This document shows positions 10,882 to 22,375 of a stretch of DNA of 64,000 nt, piece by piece. Source of the DNA: Macrophomina tecta. Lineage: Eukaryota > Ascomycota > Dothideomycetes > Botryosphaeriales > Botryosphaeriaceae. The stretch is taken from contig JAKSGN010000043.1 in the NCBI GenBank assembly GCA_024180945.1, forward strand, positions 2,108,001-2,172,000, given 5' to 3'. Position 1 is the first letter of the stretch; each line of letters starts with the position of its first letter. The position numbers and the translations under genes were made by a program. Below the pieces are notes generated by a model. That model saw only the letters and a program-made list of their open reading frames with translations. It did no database searches and was not told the DNA's origin.

Positions 10882-12276
10882 TTTGGGCGGTTGCTCCAAG
10901 AGATTGCGGTGATGGGTTGATGTCACAATCAGGCAAGGGGCCGTGTCTTAACTCAGCACAAGCCGCAGCAGGACCTGGGCCTGTAGTAGGGCAGCTAGCG
11001 CCCGATCAGCCAATCCATGGCGCTCTGCCTTCGCCAACTTCACCGGCACTCTGCAGGCTCCAACGGCTCCCGTATTCACCGGCGGGTGCTGGGATACAAA
11101 GTGGCTGAGGCTTGGATTCGCCAGCTCCTCATGTGTTCCTCCTCCTGCCTGACGAACCCCTTCGTTTTTCTTCGAAACGCTGTTCGGCATCTCGAAACGC
11201 ACGACGCATGCACCTTAGAACGAGCGGACTGCCAGCCAATCTCGCTACTGGGCCACTTAGCGGCCGCCTGCCATGCCTAGAGTGGCAACGGTGGAAGGCC
11301 TTGGATGAGCTTCGGGTGAGCTCCTGGCGCTGTTCCCGCAGCCACCGACCAAACAGCGCGCAAAGAGCCTCTTCACCGCGTATCATGGCCAGCGGCCCAT
11401 CCGCAATCTGATACTTTATCTCCAACGCCGCGCCAGTCGCCGCACCCGATTGGCACGTAGGACCCTTGATGCCAGCTTGCCGCGATTCATCCGCCGGGCG
11501 CACCACGCCTTTTCCAATGTTGCGCTGCAGCCCCGGACGCGGGTGCTGCTCACATTGGCTGGAAACAGCGGTGCGCGTTTGCTTGGTGCAGACCTCATCC
11601 CCGACCTTGCGGGACCCATTGACTTGGAACAACCCAGTAGTTACAGATGCACACCGTACGACAAATGAGAGGCCCGTTTTGTGTTCCGCTACCGAACTCC
11701 TCGTCCTTTGCCTCCTCCTTGTCCAAAATACCTGTTGTCCCCACGTTCCCTTCGTTGCAACTTTGCCTTCTCTCTAACCATTCCTCAACCATATACGGCT
11801 ACAGGAGGAATGTGTGCGATGATGACATCGACGGACTGATCTCCCAGAATCTCCCTGAGCTCTGCCCTTCCCGCGTTTCTGCTTTATTGGATCCCGATCG
11901 TGGTCTCTATCGCAGAGCCATCCACTCGTTCACCGCTGCCAATCGCCGGCCCGATCCCTTGCCACTCCTTCCCCCCTTCGCGATACCAGTCCTCAGTCAT
12001 ACACACTCTCTGTGTATCCACCAGCAGCTACCGCGGCGCGCATACTTCCTTATCGGCAATCACCTCATCGCACACTCGTTTCGAAACCGCATCGAATAGA
12101 TACCCGGGTGCCGATCTTTGACCGCCACATTCCCTGTCTTGATCAGATCGTTGAACGTTCTCTATCAAGCCCTGTCGACCCTGAGACCCCTTCGTAGTCT
12201 CCAGCACAACAACCGCGGGCGACCTTTCCCGTTTTAGTCCAACACAATAACGTCACCCGGGTAACCCGTTGCTCTT
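10882..12276. other. Divergent intergenic region
   Basis: It carries the promoters of the DUF3605 gene (-) and the small membrane-protein gene (+). Pyrimidine-rich stretches at 11690-11770 and 11860-12010 look like leader sequence for the plus-strand gene. No convincing gene was seen. Confidence 0.6.
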
Positions 12277-12756
12277 ATGGCGACGATACGAGACCCCATG
12301 TTCTGGAAGCGCTTTTCCGCCGCCATCCACCTGGACGAAGAAGCCGCCACCGGCCGCGCGCAACATCAACAACCGGAAGAAGACAAATCAACTAGCACCA
12401 AATCGCGGCCAAAGCTAGACCATGCGTAAGTCCCCCTTCATTCATTTATTCATCATCACTCCAATGCCAGATCAAGAAGCAAAGAAAAAAAAAAGCCACT
12501 GAGACATCCGCACACCGGATGTCCACGCCTCTTTCTCTCTTTTCACCTCAACCACTAACAGCCCTCGCTCGGCAGAGAATCATGGCTCGAGCGCGAGATG
12601 ATCAAGAAGCGGCGGCAGTCCTACATGTGCTGGGGCTTCTGGTTCGGCTTCCTCGGCTTCGTGGCGGGCATCGTCGTGTTGATAGTCTGGCTCGACCGCT
12701 CCGGTGTCTTCCATAAGCTGAACGAGATGACCGAGCCGCAATCTGAGAATGATTGA
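12277..12756 (+). CDS. Small single-pass membrane protein of unknown function
   Basis: Two exons, 12277-12425 and 12576-12756, give 109 aa. The N-terminal half is hydrophilic and Glu/Gln/Lys-rich. It is followed by the basic motif ESWLEREMIKKRRQSY and one strongly hydrophobic helix, CWGFWFGFLGFVAGIVVLIV, then a short tail. The basic cluster before the helix predicts the N-terminus in the cytosol. A nearer AG at 12570 gives a stop; the acceptor at 12575 keeps the frame open. I do not recognise a named family. The clean splice and coherent topology argue that it is a real gene. Confidence 0.7.
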
Positions 12757-13416
12757 AAAGACCTTTAAAGGGGGCGGGAAGATGGCTTGGAGCATGATAT
12801 CGAAGCGTACGCTGTGGAGCAGCAGTTGCTGATTAAGGCACGAGATCGGCTCCGCACAACTGGAATTTTCGTTTCGGTAGCGGGGCAAAACTCAGGGACG
12901 GGGCTCCATTTCTGGAATTTGGGATGAGGATTACATGGGAAGTTGGAAAGGCCACGGCGTACAGGAAAGCCCGACAAGAGCTTCCGTGGCTGGATCCACG
13001 TACGATACCACGAACTATAACTGCAGGCACTTTTTCATTCAGCGTACATATTAGAGACATCAGAAGGGGGGTTGGAAGTTAGATATTTGAACCTTGGATT
13101 TCATTCAATGCTGGATATCTGAAATTCTCCACTTTGCTCCGTGTACTTTTCCACCAACGCCATTACATTCAAACTTGATAATTCGAGAACACAAAGCTGC
13201 CCTAGACGAACCATGAGCAGAGTAACCCAAGAAAAGCTAGCAAGTAGACGTACCAAACGGCATCCTCGATCATGTGCTACAGACGGTGCCCTCACACAGC
13301 CATGTGCGTCCGGAAAGTGTGTCTCGTACGACCAATGCATATCCAACAGGGTATATGTCTCTGCTCTTTTTCGCATACGCTCTTCCCTTGTCCAGCTCAG
13401 AAACTAGCCTGCACGT
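12757..13416. other. Convergent intergenic region
   Basis: The 3' flanks of the small membrane-protein gene (+) and the U2AF gene (-) meet here. The sequence is less GC-rich than its surroundings. I see no further gene. Confidence 0.6.
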
Positions 13417-14191
13417 CTACCACCTTCTCCTAGTCGGTTCCGGGCTAGGGCTCCTGGACACGCTCCGCTCATCGCGACCCCGCATCTTCAGCCACTTCTT
13501 GGTCGACAGTTCGAGTTCGCGCTCGAGCTCCGGGCTGGGCACCTTGCGATGTATGAAGTTGCAGAAGCCGCCGCGCACGCAGCCCTCACCGCTGTTCAGG
13601 CGGCAACACGCTTCGCGGAAGTCGGTGACGGGGGAGAGTTCGCAGTAGATGGGACGGGCGGCGTACCAGCGCGAGTTGAGGTCGTCGCAGGCCTTCTGCG
13701 CGCTGTCTTCGTATTTGAATCGCGCGTAGACGTTGCCAATGAGGTCTTGCATTTCCCGTCGTTAGCACATGCTCTCCGTCAGCGGGGACGCAGCAGACTT
13801 ACGGTCGTTGTTGTTGTCGCATACGACGACTTCCTCAAGCTCGCCGTACTTGCACATCTCACACCAGAAATCCTCGTAGAAGGCGTCGAAGTGGTTTTGC
13901 AGCTGGCTCGCGTTCATCTTGTTCTTGGGGTCGTAGGCCGGGTTCTGGTAGAGGTTGGGCAGGAGGATGGTCTGCGAGTACGAGGGCTTGACGTGCTTGC
14001 GCGAGCAGCGGTCGCCGTGTCTGCAGGCGCCGATCTTGTAATAGAAGGAGCAGTTGACCCTGCGCAGACGGGATGTTAGCCACGCGACGCGAAACTCTTG
14101 GGGAGAGCGACTGGACGCGCAGACGCAGGGGGGCGGAGGATACTCACTTGTCCTGCTCAGTACCGAAGATGGAGGCGAGGTAGTTGGCCAT
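13417..14191 (-). CDS. U2AF1: Splicing factor U2AF small subunit (U2AF35)
   Basis: Three exons in gene order, 14148-14191, 13803-14059 and 13417-13745, give 209 aa. The protein recognises the AG of the 3' splice site as part of the U2AF heterodimer. Domains in order: a first CCCH zinc finger (CSFYYKIGACRHGDRCSRKH, about 18-37), a U2AF-homology RRM containing EDFWCEMCKYGELEEVVVCD, and a second zinc finger in CCRLNSGEGCVRGGFCNFIH (about 157-176). A short RS-like tail (SVSRSPSPEPTRRRW) closes the protein. Length and architecture match the family. It is a housekeeping gene unrelated to its neighbours. The first exon carries only 14 full codons. Confidence 0.97.
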
Positions 14192-15641
14192 GGTTGCAGA
14201 ATTGTCGTTGCGTCGAGGGTGAGGTTGTGGCGAGGATGAAAGTTGGAGAGCTTGCTGGAGCTGGAGATTCGCGATGTTGAAGAGCCGCGGCGGCGCGTGG
14301 TCCGTGCTGACAAACGTGCCAAGCTTTCTGCGAGCCTTCCGAGTCCGCCCCCCAGAGTGATCTTCGAACCCTTCTTCACACTCTCACCCTACCCAACGTG
14401 ACGGCCTCGTCATGCGTCGCTTTTGCCACGGCCATTCCTCAGCGAATGTTCGACCTGGCCGAGAAAGGCGCTCGTGGAGACTCTCTGTCAGCCAGCGGTG
14501 ATCGTATCTTCACAGCGACAGTTTGCCACATCGTCGAACGCACCAGTTGCGACATGACTCCTTGCGGCACCTCAAGGCTATGACCTGAGCATCCGGAAAC
14601 TTGCTGCAAAGCTCCATGAAATCATCCTCCCCATGGTAATTTTGCGTAAGACTATGTGTTCTACACAACAACGTAAAGATACACGACCTTCAGCTCACAT
14701 ATTTGCACTACGTATTATATACAGTGGATGGACAGCGTGTTCTCGCGCATACTGCGTCGATTAGCTTCCGACTCGCTTCTGGTCAAGTTCTCCGCTCGAG
14801 GCAAGCAGCTTTTGTTCAAGAGACTCTTCATGGATCGAAAGCGGCCTGAAACAGCTTCTGAAGAGGCCAACCGGTTGGCGGAAAAGTAGCATCAGGTTCC
14901 TGCCGCGGGGCACCTACCCATCCAGTCATGGTAGATTTCTGTCCTCGTAACAGTCCTTGCCGCTGACCGCCTCACAGCGGCCCGACAGCATTTACGCCGC
15001 AGCAGAGCCCGCTTATCTATGGTAGATAGCGACCGCGCCCGTTGTCAAGCACTCAGTCTTGTGTCACATCACCGCAGCCTCGCTTCTCCGCCCCCCAATA
15101 TCCTCCTATTTTCTGATATCATATAGCCAGAGACCCCAAGACCGCCCAGCTCGTCCCCGCTATGAAATACCGGATACCCATCGACTCGGCTCCGACTGGT
15201 CCATGTCTGGCGTTACACCATGCACAAAAAGCCGTGTTGGCTTCCGGTCCGCTGTCTCCGCATGGCAGACGCGTGCAATGCCTGCCGACTGTCGGTTCCA
15301 CAGCTGTGCGTGCTCGTGCGAACCGAATACCCATCTCCCATTCGTAAACGGCAGGTGGTCATTTAGTCAGGCGCAAGGCCGAGCTGCTGGTCATTCCGGC
15401 AAATCACTCATTCGCGTTCTTAGCCTCTTTCGGAAGGTCCACCATGCAGACGCAGATCTCAAGCCTAGCGATCCACTTGACCCGGCTCTTCAAATTTACT
15501 CGCACCACATGTCTCCACCGCTGCCTTCGTGCGCTTCTCGTTACCGGCTGCCTATTTATATGGACGGACACCGCTGGTTGCATGTGCTGGCTGCCTCTCC
15601 TGGACCGAAGTGGACTTGAACACTTTGGGTAGATTGCCAAG
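14192..15641. other. Divergent intergenic region between U2AF and peptidase genes
   Basis: About 1.45 kb with promoters for both flanking genes. The stretch at 14640-14730 is AT-richer than the rest. No open frame has recognisable family features and I see no tRNA. Confidence 0.6.
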
Positions 15642-17457
15642 ATGATGATGCAGACAAGCTTCCGCCCCATGCTGCCTCTGTTGCTTGCTTCGACTTACAT
15701 GCAACATGCAGAGGCCTTGGGTATAGTCGGTGGTGCCAAGCAGATGCAGCTGCAGGAGATGGCCGAGAGGGGCCTGTTCCCAGGTATGTCACTTCCTGGT
15801 CTTGCCTTGCTTCGTCCCAATCCCCAAATTAAAGACTAATCAAAACCAAGACGGCTCTCCAATCGATACTCCAGCAGGGATCAAGGTCTCCAAGCTATAC
15901 ACTCCTGCTGCCTCTGCTGTAACAAGCAACACCACCGAGGTCATCAACCCAGAGTTCGTGTCCCTGCCGCTTGACCACTTCAGCGGTGATGCTGGCTTCT
16001 TCGAGAACCGCTTCTGGGTTGCCGAGTCTGGCTATAAAGGAGCTGGCCATCCCGTTTTCATTTACGACGCGGGCGAGACTGATGCCAGCCTGAACGCTCT
16101 CTTCCGCCTGCAAAATTCAACCTCCTTTTTCAAACAAATAGTCGATGCCTTTGGCGGAATCGGCATCGTTTGGGAGCATCGTTACTATGGCGAATCTGTT
16201 CCGGTCAATATCACTCTGGACACTGCACCTGGGGACTTCATCTACCTGACGTCCGAGCAAGCCCTCGCTGACGTGCCTGTCTTCGCCGCCAACTTTTCCC
16301 GTGCGAACTTCCCGGATGTCGACCTCACGCCGTCTTCTACCCCATGGATCTTTATCGGAGGCTCCTATCCTGGCATGCGGGCTGCCTTCATGCGCGAATA
16401 TTATCCGGAGACCATTTTCGCTTCATTTGCCTCCTCAGCCCCTGTTCAGGCTCAGAACGACATGTCTGTCTACTTCGAGCCCGTCTACCGCGGGATGAAT
16501 GCATACGGCTTTGGAAATTGCTCTAAGGATATTCACGCCGCCATCAACTACATGGACGAACTTATGGAAAATCCCGCCGCCGCCGCAACTCTCAAGACCA
16601 AGTTTCTCGGCCGCAACGCCGATAAGAATTCCAACGCAGGCTTCGGCGACGCTCTTTCTACTATCTTCTGGTACTGGCAATCTTATGGTGTCGAAATCAG
16701 CCTCCGCCCCTTCTGCGACTGGATCGAGACCGATCACGGCTCCTCTAATGCCACCAACAGCACCGTCGCAGGCGCCGACGGCTGGGCTCCGTCTCGCGGC
16801 GCGGAGTACGTTGTGGAGCAATGGGCTTCATACCCCGGCTTCGCTGAGACCGTGAGCTCTTCGCTTGACACGATCTGTGAGGGCTCCACCCCGCCCACCG
16901 ACAACAGCACCGCGCCCGAATGCAACCTCGAGAAGCGCTTCGAGGACCCGTCCTCTATCAGTTGGACATGGCAGTACTGCACGCAATGGGGGTTCCTGCA
17001 ATCCGCCAACCTCGGCGCCACCCAGATCGTCTCGCGCTGGAACAGCCTGCAGCACCAGGCCGACATCTGCCACCGCCAGTTCCCGACGGCCAACGAGACG
17101 CTGCTGCCCGCCTGGCCGCGCGACAACGCGACCAACGAATCCCTCGGCGGCTGGCGTATCCGCCCCAGCAACACTTACTGGTCCGGCGGCGAGTTCGACC
17201 CCTGGCGCACCCTGTCCCCGCTGAGCGCGGAGGACTGGGCCCCACACCCGACGCTCACCCAGCATATTCCCGCCTGCAATGTCAGCACCGACGAGAGCGA
17301 GATCTTCGGCTACGTCATGCCCGGCGCGCAGCACGCGTATGATTTCAGGACTACATTTCCGCTGGGCGCGGTGAGTAGGAAGTACTTTACGGATGCGTTG
17401 ACAGAGTGGTTGAAGTGCTTCAAGCCGAGTAGTGACGGGGACCGCGGCAGGTATTGA
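15642..17457 (+). CDS. Secreted serine peptidase, family S28 (Pro-X carboxypeptidase-like)
   Basis: Two exons, 15642-15783 and 15851-17457, give 582 aa. The first residues (MMMQTSFRPMLPLLLASTYM..AEA) form a signal peptide, and many N-glycosylation sequons (NTT, NST, NIT, NET and others) support secretion. The alpha/beta-hydrolase triad is visible: nucleophile Ser219 in GGSYPG, Asp497 in GGEFDPW and His542 in MPGAQHAYDF. S28 enzymes cleave after proline, releasing C-terminal residues or N-terminal dipeptides. VWEHRYYGES is a family-typical stretch. The likely job is digestion of proline-rich extracellular protein. It converges with a laccase gene, another apparent secretory-pathway enzyme. Length fits fungal members. 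Confidence 0.93.
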
Positions 17458-17858
17458 CTACGCTCAGGTGGTGGGGGCGAGGCGCGGCAGCGTATTTTCA
17501 GTTCTTAAGAATTTTTTTCTCCCCGTTATAAAGAAAAGAAAACAGTGTATGTATTGCTTTAGAAATGAATGGACGACTGGCTAGATACACCCTGAGCTCT
17601 TTGCATCTACATCTTCTTAAGTGCTTGGCGAGTCTGAGTAAAGCAGAGAAAGCATGCTACTAGTAAGGAAACGAAACCAAAGCAGGAGGCCGCATTTCTC
17701 GGATATTACGGAAATCAATGAGCGTACTCCAGCTACGAACAGAGCTCCTCAACATGAGAGAAAATGCACAGGAGAAAGAGCCCACCCATCCTTCACAATC
17801 CTTCCAGAGGGCATCATTCACTCCCAACTCGTCGGATCTGACGCAGAGGTACGTCTAA
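17458..17858. other. Convergent 3' flanks of peptidase and laccase genes
   Basis: A T-rich stretch and AATAAA-like A-rich DNA near 17500-17540 suit the 3' UTR of the peptidase gene. I see no other feature. Confidence 0.55.
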
Positions 17859-20569
17859 TCAGATACCGCTGTCGTCCTGCTCGATCGGATGTGCCCTCTC
17901 GTACGCATCCCATCCAGCACACGTCTTATTCGTCGCCTCCAGCGTGCCAATCGAATCCAGGATATCTGGCTGCCTCTCCAGAATCTGCAGTGCCAGGCCT
18001 GTGCATTGTATAAAAATCATCAGCATGCATTCACACACTTTAAAAAAAGCCACAGAAAACAAAGTTACCAAAAAAAAAAAAAAAAAAAAAAACTCACCAG
18101 AACTGGCATGCCAAGCGATATGGCAATGCACCAACCATATGCCGGGGTTGTCCGGCTTGAACGCCAGCGCGACGTAGCCGTTGCTCGGCAGGAAGACGAC
18201 GTCGCGGCGGGGCGGGTTGGCGAGGGTGAAATTGAGCGGGTCGGAGCGCTCGTCATAGGTCGAGTTGGACTGGGCGAGGACGGCGAAGTCGTGGCCGTGC
18301 AGGTGGATGGGGTGGCCGGCGGGGATCTCGCGCTTGTTGTCGCCCAGCCGTGTCAGGTTGGCCGTGATGACGAGGTAGACGAAGCCGCGGTCATAGTTGT
18401 CTGTTTTGGTACCTGTCAGTCTTCATCCACTCGTTGCTAGTGTTTTTGGGGGAGAACGGGAGGCAAGAAGAACAACTCACAGTCGATGACGGCGTACTCC
18501 GGGTTCCAGGTGGTGTTGTACAGGTTGAGGATGGTCGGGTTTGAGAAGTCGAGCCACATGGGCGTGTCCGTCAGGTCCCAGCGGAAGGCCTTGTGGAACT
18601 GGACGTCTGAAATGCCGACCTCGTACGTGTTGTTGTGTACGTCGTTCTGCGGGTGCGGATCCACCGTCCACGGCAGGATTGGGTGCAGCAGCTCCGCTGG
18701 CTCATCGTGGCAGTCCGACGGGTAGTCATTCTTGGATGAGGTCGGTAGCGCGGTACTGCGTCCGTCGTAGCGCAGGATGCCCGTCACGTTACCGGCCCGG
18801 TCGTGCACGCTGCCACAGCCGCCTGGCCCGCCGGGTATCTCGGTGCGGATCCAGTAGTCGCCGGGTTCGGCGTTGGCTTCGACGATGATGTTGTAGCGTT
18901 GGCCTGCGGGAAGTTAGTGTCTGGGAGACATGCTAGGACGAGCACCAAACGCTATATACCTATGTTGAGGAGCACTGCATTTGTCTCGTACGGCTCAATG
19001 GGAACGAGATCCGTGGAGATGACCTTCATTTTGTGTCGGTCTATGGAGAAGATAAATGCTGCTCCAGCAGAGGAGTTAATCAGCCTGATCAAGTACCTTT
19101 TACCCTTTTGGAATCTTTGCGTGTAGTAAGATCCATATCCCGGCGCGCAGCGGTTTTGGTCCTGGGAAAGGCTGCAGTTGTAATGCCCGTGTCCGTTAAG
19201 CAGAATGCTGTCCCCCACGGGTGGTGTGACGTTCCGGTTGGCAGGATCCGACGCGAGGAGTTCCTGGGAGAAGACCCCAAAAGCCGAATCGTGAACCCAA
19301 TCAGTGATCATCAGCGGGGTCTCCCACTCTTCATCCCAATCGGCTGCTGTAGGGCCGTGAAATACGAGAGGGCCAGCAACACCATCTGGGTATTGGAGCG
19401 AGTAGTGTGAATGGTACCCTACTTCCATGTCAATGGCTGAGACCAGATCAGGAGTCGGAAACACTTACACGTAGTTCCATATTGAGTAACACGAAAGCGG
19501 TAGGTGAAGGTGTCACCATAAGCGATAGGACACTGTGTAATACCTACATGACGTGAGCCGAGAAGGTAAATAGTGGGATCTTGCAGAACAAACCGTTGAC
19601 TCCGTCCATTTCGTTGCTGAACTGCTGTCTCACACCGTGCCAGTGAATACTGCCCCATCATCAGCTCATACCGCGGCACAACTGATATAGACGTGTGAAT
19701 ACGTAGTGCCATTCGTCTGCAGGTAGTTTGTCACATGAACAACTACTTCATCGCCCCAGCAAGCCTCGATTAAAGGACCTGGGTAGGTGTCGTTGATTAC
19801 TTTGCCATAAGGCTTGGAATAACCGTCGGGGAAAAGCTGGGCGTATGAGCAGCTGCAGCGGACTCAAGGGAACGGCAGCACTTACCACTTGGTCCTTGAG
19901 GTTGATCCAGTACTGCAAATGTTCAGTAAACACCGAGTAAGCAAATCTGCTGCAGCGTGAAAAGAAGGGACTCTGCCCAGACATTTTGGTAACGGCATGG
20001 CCCCTTGATCATCCCTGATGACAAGGGGAATTGGAATATTCATGCGGATGTATGTGCTTAAAGAGATCAGGGGCATTCTCTTCGCGATAAATACTTCGTC
20101 TCTCGATGTGTACGGGCTGCCATAGATGAAGGCTCAGAGGCCGGGTTCCCCGCGCCCCAGGGCTTTGATTTTCCACACTTACTTCTCTGGTTACACCCTG
20201 AGGCCAGACGGTCTCGTCTTCATAAATTTAGCACGAAGCCCTGGTAAAGCTGAAAGCATGCAATGCGGGCAACCATATCGAGGACTTACAGTCTGTGTGG
20301 ATATCGTATTGAGAGAAGTAAGGCTGACTCGCCCTCCCATCTTTAAGCCAGCAGCTCCTGTCGTCGGGTGAGTTGCAGCTTTCCCACCCTTCCATGCTCG
20401 GGTAAGAGCAGGTGAAGCCAGGGGAAGCATTCTCTGGGTGGATGACTACGCCGCCACTCGGGCCGGAGGAGATCGGAAGCTGCGAGCGATCCCGCTCGAA
20501 GCCGCCGCCCCGCGGAGCAAAGAAAGGGAGGTGGAGCAGCAAGTCCCAGCAGGCATTGAAGAACCCCAT
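17859..20569 (-). CDS. Laccase (ascomycete multicopper oxidase)
   Basis: Ten exons in gene order: 20290-20569, 20183-20217, 19886-19912, 19703-19836, 19594-19649, 19469-19543, 18960-19418, 18481-18903, 18098-18400 and 17859-17998. They give 643 aa, and every phase closes. It oxidises phenols and reduces O2 to water. Copper motifs are complete: HWHGVRQ (161-167), WYHSH (203-207), HPIHLHGHD (526-534) and HCHIAWH (588-594). Leu599, ten residues after Cys589, is at the type-1 axial position. The hydrophobic N-terminus (MGFFNACWDLLLHLPFF) suggests a signal peptide, though a weak one. The protein stops exactly at Asp-Ser-Gly-Ile, the C-terminal plug known from asco-laccases, with no propeptide after it. 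Exons of 27, 35 and 56 bp make this gene easy to mis-annotate. Confidence 0.95.
18070..18092. repeat. 23-bp poly(A) tract inside a laccase intron
   Basis: On the coding (minus) strand this is a T run that starts within the donor consensus of the intron at 17999-18097. It lies at the donor end, not next to the acceptor where polypyrimidine is expected. Confidence 0.95.
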
Positions 20570-22375
20570 TGCACTAATATGAGCAGGTTTGAGAAGAAAG
20601 TACTGGAGGAGGCTTTGGTTCGGCGAGGAGAGAGAACTGCGGCCATAGAAATACGGGACTTTGGGGCAGGGCTGTCTCAGGAGCTAATCCTGCTGACATG
20701 GCTTCGAAAAGCTCTTCTCGTCACACAACAGAGGGAGAAGGCCATAGAGATCAAAATAGCAGGGGCTCTTGTAGCCTCTTGCGTTTGCCTTACAAGCATG
20801 CGTAAGCTTCTGACCACTGGAATGGCCGACCTAACCCTGCGCCAAAAGCCACTCACAGGTCCGGAGCGGTGGCAAAGCTCTTTCTTGGAGCGGGCGCGGT
20901 ATGTCAGACATCTGAAAGCTGACGCAGAGACATGAAAAAGCCGCATTCAGGAAACCAGTTGAGAGTCATGTGATGGAGAAGGCTCGCCGACGCGGAAGGA
21001 AGCGAGAGTCCATTAGGATTCAGGATCCAATGCTCCATGGGGAATGTGCCTTTTCGGACAGAAGTGGCTTCACAAGCGTGCTGTGGCCATATACACGTCC
21101 TCCGACTGGCTGGACGAACAGCGGCGTAAAGTCTGCTGCAGCCTTGGTGTGCTTACCGAAATTCATTAATAGGCACGAAGCTGACAGCGCCAACGGCTCC
21201 CGGACCAGAAAAAGCAGCGATATCGAGAGCCCAGTATGATTGGACGGATTGATTCTCGTAAACCGGGGGGTACTTGCTTGTGCAGCTGAGAGACCTAAGA
21301 CGGTGGCGTTCGGATAGAGCTAAGCGACGTCGATCTTGTTGCTTTTTTGTGCTTGTGAGTGCGGGGACCGGGCGTTTGGGATGCCAAGGCGAGAACTGTA
21401 GTCTTGGTGGAGCACACGGGGTTTGTAAAGGGAAGTCGTCGGTTGGTTGCGGTTTTGAAGATGCGAAGTGGTAGGCTGAGACGTGCTCAAACGCATGCAG
21501 CCGTGCAACTCCGCACAGCATACCCGCAGCGGGTATGTCGGATCCATGAGAAAGCGGCGAAGCTAGCACAAATAGACTTACGCGAGAGGGCCCGGCGGAT
21601 GGGAGCCGCCCACAGGGAGGAAATCATCATTTACTTAGACAGGAAGTAACGTGCGGCCGTGCAGGCAAAGCCGAAGCGCGCGGGTGAGGTTGATGGTGGG
21701 GTCCTTCTCGGGCTGGAGGCGTAAGGCTGAGCTGACGCGGAGACGTGCAGCCTGTCGTCCACAAGATCCATGACGGCGAGGGTTTTAACAGGCCTGCCAT
21801 GCAGAGTCCAGGTGGCTGTAGGAGCGGAAGACGGTGCCCAAGCCACGCTGATGAATGGCGGACAATGGCGGGAATCTGGAGATGGGATCGAGAGGCAAGC
21901 GGAAGCTTACGTCAAGTGGTGGAGCTTGTTGCCCGATGGTTCGAACGCGAAGATGGATGGCTTGCCGCAGGCGTGGGCAGCAGAGCAAGTGGAGGAGCGT
22001 ACCGGCTCTTGAAGCACTTCGACCCACCAGCCCTTCTCCACAGCCCAGCCCTAATGGAGACCATCAAGAAGGAAACCAGCGGCGGCGTCACTGCGGCAGG
22101 TTCGAGGACGGGGTGTCTTGGCGGCAGAGGGTGATCGGCACTCGGGATGGGATGGAGGGCGATGGTGCCATGACCAGGCGGACGAGGAACAGAGCGGACG
22201 CCTATTCTTGGCCCCCAAAGCGCTCTCGCCGCCGCCCCGAGCCGCTGCCTCCCCTGGCTGCCTTCGCTTAATCCGTTAGTCAACGCAGCCTTAACGCTCG
22301 ATCAGGGCAGCAAGACGAGCTCCTCGGCCAAATAGAATCACCGTAGAATATTGGGCAGCGTGACTGCTGGTCACA
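20570..22375. other. Divergent intergenic region between laccase and MBL-hydrolase genes
   Basis: About 1.8 kb. Several open frames of 80-170 codons overlap each other on both strands here, but their products are low-information and Arg/Ser/Gly-rich, and none shows a domain or plausible splice pattern. It should contain both promoters. Confidence 0.55.

Noticed and set aside
20570..22375. Several overlapping frames of 80-170 codons on both strands
   Set aside because: Mutually overlapping, no conserved motif, no consistent splice sites; probably promoter DNA.
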